NCBI RefSeq assembly: GCF_002920895.1
Contig: NZ_PQVG01000013.1
Coordinates: 1 to 35,736 of the forward strand
Reading direction: 5' to 3'
DNA length: 35,736 nucleotides
From: Flavobacterium alvei
GTDB lineage: Bacteria > Bacteroidota > Bacteroidia > Flavobacteriales > Flavobacteriaceae
Position 1 is the stretch's first letter, and each line of letters starts with the position of its first letter. The notes below the pieces were generated by a model. It was not told where the DNA came from. It saw nothing but the letters and a program-made list of their open reading frames with translations, and did not search any database. This document shows positions 31,626 through 35,736 of the stretch, piece by piece. The translations under genes were made by a program, and so were the position numbers.

Positions 31626-32843
31626 ATGAAATCTAAAATTTTAGTCCTATTGTTTTTAGGAATAGTAAATCTTCAGGCACAAACGGCCAAGAAACCAGTT
31701 ACAGCAACCAAAAAACCTACTGCAACCACCAAAACTGCACCCAAAGCAACTACACCAGCAGTAGCCGAAGGAATTTTTGCCACTATTGCTACCAGCAAAG
31801 GAAATATCGTTTTGCAATTAGAATACAAAAAAACACCCGTTACAGTAGCGAATTTTATTTCGCTTGCCGAAGGTACAAACACCTTTGTAACCGACGCAAA
31901 ACTAAAAGGAAAACCTTTTTATGACGGACTAAAATTTCACCGTGTAATCGCTGATTTTATGATTCAAGGTGGCGATCCTCTAGGAACAGGTTCTGGCGAT
32001 CCAGGCTATTCATTTAAAGATGAAATCACCGATGCTAAATTTGACAAAGCAGGCATACTGGCTATGGCCAATTCTGGTCCTGCTACTAATGGTAGCCAAT
32101 TCTTTATTACACACAAAGACACCCCTTGGTTAACTGGCAAACACACTATTTTTGGCTACGTAATTCAAGGACAAAATGTAGTCAATGCGATTGCTCAAAA
32201 TGATCTGATTCTAAAAGTAACCATTGCCCGAAAAGGAACTGCTGCCAAAGCATTTGACGCTCCAAAAGTATTCTCAACCTACTTTTTGAATAAAGATGAA
32301 GATGCCAAAAAACAAGCTTTGATTGATGCTGAAAATAAGAAAAAACAAGCTGAAGCCGAGGCATTAGCCAAAAAAGAATATGAAGTAAAATACGGTAGTG
32401 TAATTAAAGCAAAAGCAGCCTATTTTGCCAATGAAAAAACTACTGGAACTACAACAGAATCAGGGTTGATTTATAAAATAACCCAAAAAGGATCTGGAGT
32501 AAAACCGGCCAACGGAACTTCGGTCAACATTAACTATGCAGGTTATTTTGAAGATGGGAACTTGTTTGACAGCAATTATGAAGAAGTGGCCAAAATGTAT
32601 GGAAAATATGATCCTAACAGAGCCTCTCAAGGCGGATACAATGCCTTTCCGTTTGAAATTGGCAAACAAGGAATGATTCCTGGATTTCTAGAAGGATTAA
32701 ACCTGCTTTCTTTTGGTGATAAAGCTTTGATCTTCATTCCATCGAAATTAGCTTATGGCGAAGCTGGAGCTGGTGGTGTTATTCCGCCAAACGCAACCCT
32801 TATTTTTGAAATTGAAATGAACGAAATTAAAGCACCCAAATAA
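31626..32843 (+). CDS. Cyclophilin-FKBP fusion peptidyl-prolyl isomerase, periplasmic
   Basis: This 405-residue paralogue of the preceding gene has a cleavable signal peptide (MKSKILVLLFLGIVNLQAQ) instead of a lipobox, then a Lys/Thr/Ala/Pro-rich spacer (about 20-48). The cyclophilin domain has FHRV, QGGDPLGTGSGDPGY and SQFFIT; the linker contains ENKKKQAEAEALAKKEYEVK, a likely helix. The C-terminal FKBP domain has INYAGYFEDGNLFDSNYE, GMIPGFLEG and YGEAGAGGVIPPNA. The difference in anchoring suggests one soluble and one membrane-attached copy working in the same compartment. It is the last gene of the nrnA-gldI run; a terminator is at 32968-33005. Confidence 0.92.
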   Translation: MKSKILVLLFLGIVNLQAQTAKKPVTATKKPTATTKTAPKATTPAVAEGIFATIATSKGNIVLQLEYKKTPVTVANFISLAEGTNTFVTDAKLKGKPFYDGLKFHRVIADFMIQGGDPLGTGSGDPGYSFKDEITDAKFDKAGILAMANSGPATNGSQFFITHKDTPWLTGKHTIFGYVIQGQNVVNAIAQNDLILKVTIARKGTAAKAFDAPKVFSTYFLNKDEDAKKQALIDAENKKKQAEAEALAKKEYEVKYGSVIKAKAAYFANEKTTGTTTESGLIYKITQKGSGVKPANGTSVNINYAGYFEDGNLFDSNYEEVAKMYGKYDPNRASQGGYNAFPFEIGKQGMIPGFLEGLNLLSFGDKALIFIPSKLAYGEAGAGGVIPPNATLIFEIEMNEIKAPK

Positions 32844-32967
32844 GCGATTAGCTATTAGTGATTTATGTTCCATAATAAATGCAGTTGGAACGGCATTCTG
32901 ATTCTTTAAAAGTTTTAATTTTCGGTTTGATTTAAAAAAATCATCAGAAAATAATGCTAAATAAAAC

Positions 32968-33005
32968 AACAAACCCGACAAGTTTTAAAACTAGTCGGGT
33001 TTGTT
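32968..33005. terminator. Terminator after the PPIase cluster
   Basis: AACAAACCCGAC (32968-32979) pairs perfectly over 12 bp with GTCGGGTTTGTT (32994-33005). The loop itself contains the palindrome AGTTTTAAAACT. It lies between convergent genes. Confidence 0.85.
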
Positions 33006-33029
33006 ATTTATGAAATTAACTTATTACAA

Positions 33030-33097
33030 AAATCACTCAATACTCCTACTGAACACCGATTACTGAACTCTGCCAACTGAAAACTGATCACTGAACA
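33030..33097 (-). repeat. TCAGT-type repeat after the gene at 33098
   Basis: On the minus strand, immediately after the TAG, the words TGTTCAGT, GATCAGTTTTCAGT, TGGCAGAGTTCAGT and AATCGGTGTTCAGT follow one another for about 65 bases. It is the longest and clearest member of the family in this window. Confidence 0.7.
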
Positions 33098-33535
33098 CTA
33101 TTTCTTAAATTTCCAATCAAATTCGTCTTTGGCATTGATAATGGCGCCAATTTCAAATTTCACCACTTCGTCAAATTCGGTTTGCAAGATAAACCAATTG
33201 TCTTCGTTGAAATAATTTTCGAACGTATCGAAATCCTCTTGATTGTATTTGATAATGCCTTTGGCGGCCAATTCTTTTTTGACTTCGGTGATTTTTTTAC
33301 CTATAATTGTATTCCCAAACAATTCTAAGTCTGCACTCGAAGCTACGATATAACCCAGTTTTAAATCTTCTTCTTGATAGAAAGTCAAACGCATTTTTAG
33401 GGCATTGTAAGCAAAAATCACGTTCTCGTCTTCGTCCTTGTAATTGCGGTTGGGTTTTCCGTACAGCGCCGTTACATCATTTTGTTTCATTCCGAAAAGG
33501 AGTTTATCGATTCCGTTTTTTAGATTTATTTTCAT
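33098..33535 (-). CDS. Hypothetical protein, 145 residues
   Basis: This 145-residue acidic protein has no signal peptide or membrane segment. It contains MKQNDVTALYGKPNRNYKDE near the N-terminus, where GMxxxDVxxLYGKP resembles the SmpA/OmlA-like or DUF-type 'GxPxxxY' turn, and two FxxYFNEDNW-like aromatic patches in the C-terminal half. The alternating strands suggest an alpha/beta fold of the kind found among immunity proteins, but no toxin is adjacent and this is only an impression. It is divergent from the recombinase gene across 101 bases that hold CGCAAAGTT repeats, and its stop abuts a TCAGT repeat. Confidence 0.65.
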   Translation of the reverse strand: MKINLKNGIDKLLFGMKQNDVTALYGKPNRNYKDEDENVIFAYNALKMRLTFYQEEDLKLGYIVASSADLELFGNTIIGKKITEVKKELAAKGIIKYNQEDFDTFENYFNEDNWFILQTEFDEVVKFEIGAIINAKDEFDWKFKK

Positions 33536-33550
33536 ATCGAATTATTTTAC

Positions 33551-33591
33551 CGCAAAGTTCGCAAAGTTTTTCGCAAAGTTTGCAAAGTTTT
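33551..33591. repeat. Four CGCAAAGTT-type direct repeats
   Basis: CGCAAAGTT (33551-33559), CGCAAAGTTTT (33560-33570), CGCAAAGTTT (33572-33581 approximately) and GCAAAGTTTT follow one another in the divergent promoter region of the recombinase and the hypothetical gene. Similar runs occur between genes in many Bacteroidota genomes, from memory. Here they could also act as regulatory binding sites. Confidence 0.7.
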
Positions 33592-33636
33592 CAATTTAAA
33601 AACAATTCTATATTTTAGTACAATAAAAAACTGATT

Positions 33637-34674
33637 ATGAACTGGGAAGCCAAGATTATTACTCATAGAAAAGAAAAGCGAATAGCGGTTTATTTCGAAA
33701 AGAATGCCGAATTAATTGCTCGAATCAAAAAGTTGGAAGGCTCTCGCTGGAGTCAAACCCTGGGCGTTTGGCATCTTCCAGACACAGAGGAAAACCGAAT
33801 TCGGTTTAAAATCGCCCCTTTATCACACAGCATTCCATCGACCGAAGGAATGGTACAAATCGAGAAATTCAAGCAGTGGCTGCGATCCAAACGCTATAGC
33901 GAAAGTACGATTACTACTTATAGCGAAGCTCTAAAATCGTTCTTGGTGTTTTATCGTGACAAAGCCATAATCGATATTACCAACGAAGATGTGATTGTCT
34001 ATAATAACGAGTACATCTTGAAAAACAATTTATCAGCATCGTATCAAAACCAAATCATCAATGCTACTAAATTGTTTTTCAAAATCATCCACAATTCAAA
34101 AATAGTTATCGAAGAACTTCATCGTCCTAAAAATGCAAAAACATTGCCCAATGTTTTGAGCAAAGAAGAAATGTTTAGACTTATTGATATGACAACCAAT
34201 TTAAAACACAAAACCCTATTAGCTTTAATTTACTCTTCGGGTTTAAGGATCAGTGAGGCTATAAACATGAAACTTACTGATATTGATAGTAAAAGGATGC
34301 TGATACATGTGAAAAACGCTAAAGGCAAAAAAGACCGATATACGCTTTTATCCTCAAAAATTTTAGTTTTACTAAAAGAGTATTATACAATGTATAAACC
34401 CAAAACCTATTTATTCGAAGGACAATATGGAGAACAATACAGTAGCAGAAGCGCACAATCGGTCTTACATCAATCGGCTAAAAAGGCAGGAATAACAAAA
34501 AAGATTAGTTTACATACACTTAGGCATAGTTTTGCCACTCATTTACTTGAAAACGGAACCGATTTACGTTACATACAAGATCTATTGGGTCACAGTAGTC
34601 CAAAAACAACAATGATTTATACCCATGTAAGCAGTACTTCTTTAAAAAACATAATTAATCCTTTTGATATGTAA
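33637..34674 (+). CDS. Tyrosine-type site-specific recombinase (Xer/IntI-like)
   Basis: This 345-residue recombinase has all catalytic residues: R204 (GLRISE), K229/K231 (AKGKKDR), H293 and R296 (HTLRHSF), H319 (LLGHSS) and nucleophile Y328 (TMIYTHV). A SAM-like core-binding domain spans about 72-160. The first 65 residues are an added N-terminal domain (WEAKIITHRKEKRIAVYFEK, WHLPD) common in Bacteroidota integrases. The C-terminus (GITKK...HTLRHSFATHLL, TTMIYTHV, NPFDM) resembles integron integrases, but the IntI-specific insertion between the K and HxxR motifs is absent. It is followed by an imperfect palindrome and one inverted-repeat-bounded gene in the same direction. Confidence 0.92.
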   Translation: MNWEAKIITHRKEKRIAVYFEKNAELIARIKKLEGSRWSQTLGVWHLPDTEENRIRFKIAPLSHSIPSTEGMVQIEKFKQWLRSKRYSESTITTYSEALKSFLVFYRDKAIIDITNEDVIVYNNEYILKNNLSASYQNQIINATKLFFKIIHNSKIVIEELHRPKNAKTLPNVLSKEEMFRLIDMTTNLKHKTLLALIYSSGLRISEAINMKLTDIDSKRMLIHVKNAKGKKDRYTLLSSKILVLLKEYYTMYKPKTYLFEGQYGEQYSSRSAQSVLHQSAKKAGITKKISLHTLRHSFATHLLENGTDLRYIQDLLGHSSPKTTMIYTHVSSTSLKNIINPFDM

Positions 34675-34710
34675 GATTTTTTATTAGATTTGTAAGGTAT
34701 AAATCAAAAA

Positions 34711-34805
34711 TTTATACGCATAAAATCAATCGAAAACATGCGCATAACATGCCAAATAAGATAAAAACGTGTTGGTTTTATGCACATATAAACTAGTTAG
34801 CAGGC
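34711..34805 (+). other. Candidate recombination site: imperfect palindrome plus boundary repeat
   Basis: TTTATACGCATAAAATCAAT (34711-34730) pairs with the segment at about 34771-34792 (GGTTTTATGCACATATAAA) with two unpaired bases and few mismatches, giving a long imperfect hairpin. ATGCGCAT (34738-34745) lies in the loop. Right after it comes GTTAGCAGGC (34796-34805), whose exact reverse complement occurs at 35600-35609. Long imperfect hairpins with extra unpaired bases and short boundary boxes are features of attC-type sites, but the boxes do not match the usual RYYYAAC/GTTRRRY consensus exactly. Confidence 0.45.
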
Positions 34806-35609
34806 ATTTTACCGCAGAAAACTAAAAACCACTGAAAACCAAATGAAAAAAAGACTTCTAATTCTAGCTTTATTGTTTAGTCTAAAATCTATTTCCCAAC
34901 AGAAAAATGACATCAAACTTTCCGAAATAAAATTGTGCGAACTAACTTTAGACAATTTAAAGCAAAATGATGTTGAATTAAAACAAATCAATTTGGAAGA
35001 AATGGATTTGTGTTCAGATGGTTTTGTACAAGATGGAAGGTTTGAAAATAGAATTGGATATACTTCAAAATTATATCCAGGTGTTATCTTCCAGAAATAT
35101 CGTAAAGATTTAAATTCAATTGCAAAAATTCATTTAACAAAAGATTTTAAGGGATATTTACCTGACGGAAAATATGTTGACTTAAAGAACATTAAAGCGG
35201 GGGAACTAATCGCAAAATATGACAGTTTAGATATTTGGACTTCTCGTGGTTGTTCTGATTATTTAGGAATAAATAGAAACAAAGAAATTTATTTTTATGT
35301 GAAATTAAATAAGAAAAAAGAACCTCGTTATCCAATAGATGATAAATATTATTCCGAACAACAAATAGAAGGAATTGATATTGTTTCTGATTGTTATTCA
35401 ACTCAACAAAACACTCAAAAAAACAAACCTTTATATATCGTCGAAGGTAAAGAAGTGACCGAAGAAATTATCGCTGAAATAAAACCTGATGACGTAGAAT
35501 CGATAAATGTCTTAAAAGATATAAGCGCAACCAAAAAATACGGCGAAAAAGGAAAAAATGGGGTTATAGAAATTTACTTGAAAAAGAAGTAAAAAAAACG
35601 CCTGCTAAC
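34796..35609. mobile_element. Inverted-repeat-bounded single-gene segment (cassette-like)
   Basis: GTTAGCAGGC (34796-34805) and GCCTGCTAAC (35600-35609) are exact reverse complements, and the next bases inward continue the match (ATTTT against AAAAC-type runs). Between them lies one complete gene, with 37 bases before its ATG and 7 bases after its stop. The segment follows a tyrosine recombinase gene. This is the layout of an integron-like gene cassette or an invertible segment; the evidence is structural only. Confidence 0.45.
34843..35592 (+). CDS. Exported protein with a TonB-plug-like C-terminus, cassette gene
   Basis: This 249-residue protein has a signal peptide (MKKRLLILALLFSLKSISQQ). 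The middle section (about 30-190) has no family I recognise; it contains two cysteines at positions that could pair, LCELTLDNLKQNDVELKQIN, and YTSKLYPGVIFQKYRKDLNS. The last 54 residues (196-249) contain PLYIVEGKEV, DDVESINVLKDISATKKYGE and NGVIEIYLK, the pattern of a TonB-receptor plug domain that also occurs as a stand-alone tail in Bacteroidota proteins, for example after BlaR1-type domains. Function is unknown. The gene is enclosed by 10-bp inverted repeats and follows a recombinase, so it was probably acquired. Confidence 0.75.
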   Translation: MKKRLLILALLFSLKSISQQKNDIKLSEIKLCELTLDNLKQNDVELKQINLEEMDLCSDGFVQDGRFENRIGYTSKLYPGVIFQKYRKDLNSIAKIHLTKDFKGYLPDGKYVDLKNIKAGELIAKYDSLDIWTSRGCSDYLGINRNKEIYFYVKLNKKKEPRYPIDDKYYSEQQIEGIDIVSDCYSTQQNTQKNKPLYIVEGKEVTEEIIAEIKPDDVESINVLKDISATKKYGEKGKNGVIEIYLKKK

Positions 35610-35629
35610 ACACGTAGCTGTTGCGCAAC
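35600..35629 (+). other. Right boundary of the cassette-like segment
   Basis: GCCTGCTAAC (35600-35609) is followed by ACACGTAGCT and a perfect palindrome GTTGCGCAAC (35620-35629). A matching right half ending in GTTAGCAGGC is not found before the window ends, so if this is an attC-like site it is incomplete or the partner lies outside. Confidence 0.4.
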
Positions 35630-35669
35630 CTCACTCAAAAACTAAACTTTCAGAATCAGTATAAAAAAC

Positions 35670-35706
35670 AACCTCGTTTAAGCACATTTAAGCGAGGTTT
35701 ATTTTT
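35670..35706. terminator. Terminator at the right edge
   Basis: AACCTCGTTTAA (35670-35681) pairs with TTAAGCGAGGTT (35688-35699) with one U-G pair, followed by TATTTTTGG. It may end transcription from the cassette gene or from a minus-strand gene beyond the window. Confidence 0.75.
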
Positions 35707-35736
35707 GGTTTTATGTTGTAGTTTTTAAAAAATAAG

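Noticed and set aside
33637..34674. Classic integron integrase IntI
   Set aside because: The IntI-specific insertion between the catalytic lysine and HxxR regions is missing, so only Xer/IntI-like can be claimed.

Overview
The window comes from a Bacteroidota genome, most probably Flavobacterium or a close relative. The DNA is AT-rich and most genes lack a Shine-Dalgarno sequence. Many genes carry a TAnnTTTG box upstream, the Bacteroidota -7 element, and several also have a TTG about 22-24 nt further up. The gene content fits: GldI (gliding motility), DUF4294, MnmD, a DPP III of Bacteroides type, and small proteins typical of Flavobacteriaceae. Most of the window is ordinary chromosomal housekeeping and envelope sequence. 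No rRNA, tRNA, CRISPR array, insertion sequence or prophage was seen.

Layout. 1-406 is non-coding and holds a nested stem-loop repeat. 407-4452 has divergent DUF4294 and M42 peptidase genes, an ABC ATPase without a permease, and a DUF2238-DUF1801 pair. 4503-7721 is a stress block: a secreted ankyrin protein, beta-carbonic anhydrase, Dps and a divergent OxyR with both redox cysteines; a perfect dyad lies over the dps promoter. 7857-12737 has mnmD, a branched-chain aminotransferase, a MazG-like pyrophosphohydrolase, a small membrane protein and DPP III. 13011-17174 has a SRPBCC/effector-binding protein, an ECF sigma factor with a one-TM partner and a Spy-like protein, and a secreted Tyr/Asn-rich protein with six 66-bp tandem repeats. 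17302-24972 has Kup, an RsmB-like methyltransferase, DUF3820, OsmC, a LysM plus ligand-binding lipoprotein-like fusion, and guaA. 25075-28550 has two tandem paralogous secreted proteins, RidA and a CLC transporter with fluoride-type motifs. 28620-32843 is an operon-like run: a possible 29-codon leader ORF, a DHH phosphoesterase, gldI and two cyclophilin-FKBP fusions.

33098-35736 is the accessory end: a hypothetical gene, a tyrosine recombinase, an imperfect palindrome, and one secreted-protein gene bounded by inverted 10-bp repeats. This resembles a recombinase with one integron-like cassette or an invertible segment, and it is the best candidate here for an uncommon system.

Two non-coding patterns recur. 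Strong hairpin terminators sit between most transcription units. Separately, at least six genes are followed, directly after the stop codon, by degenerate TCAGT-rich or similar short-word repeats in the same orientation relative to the gene.
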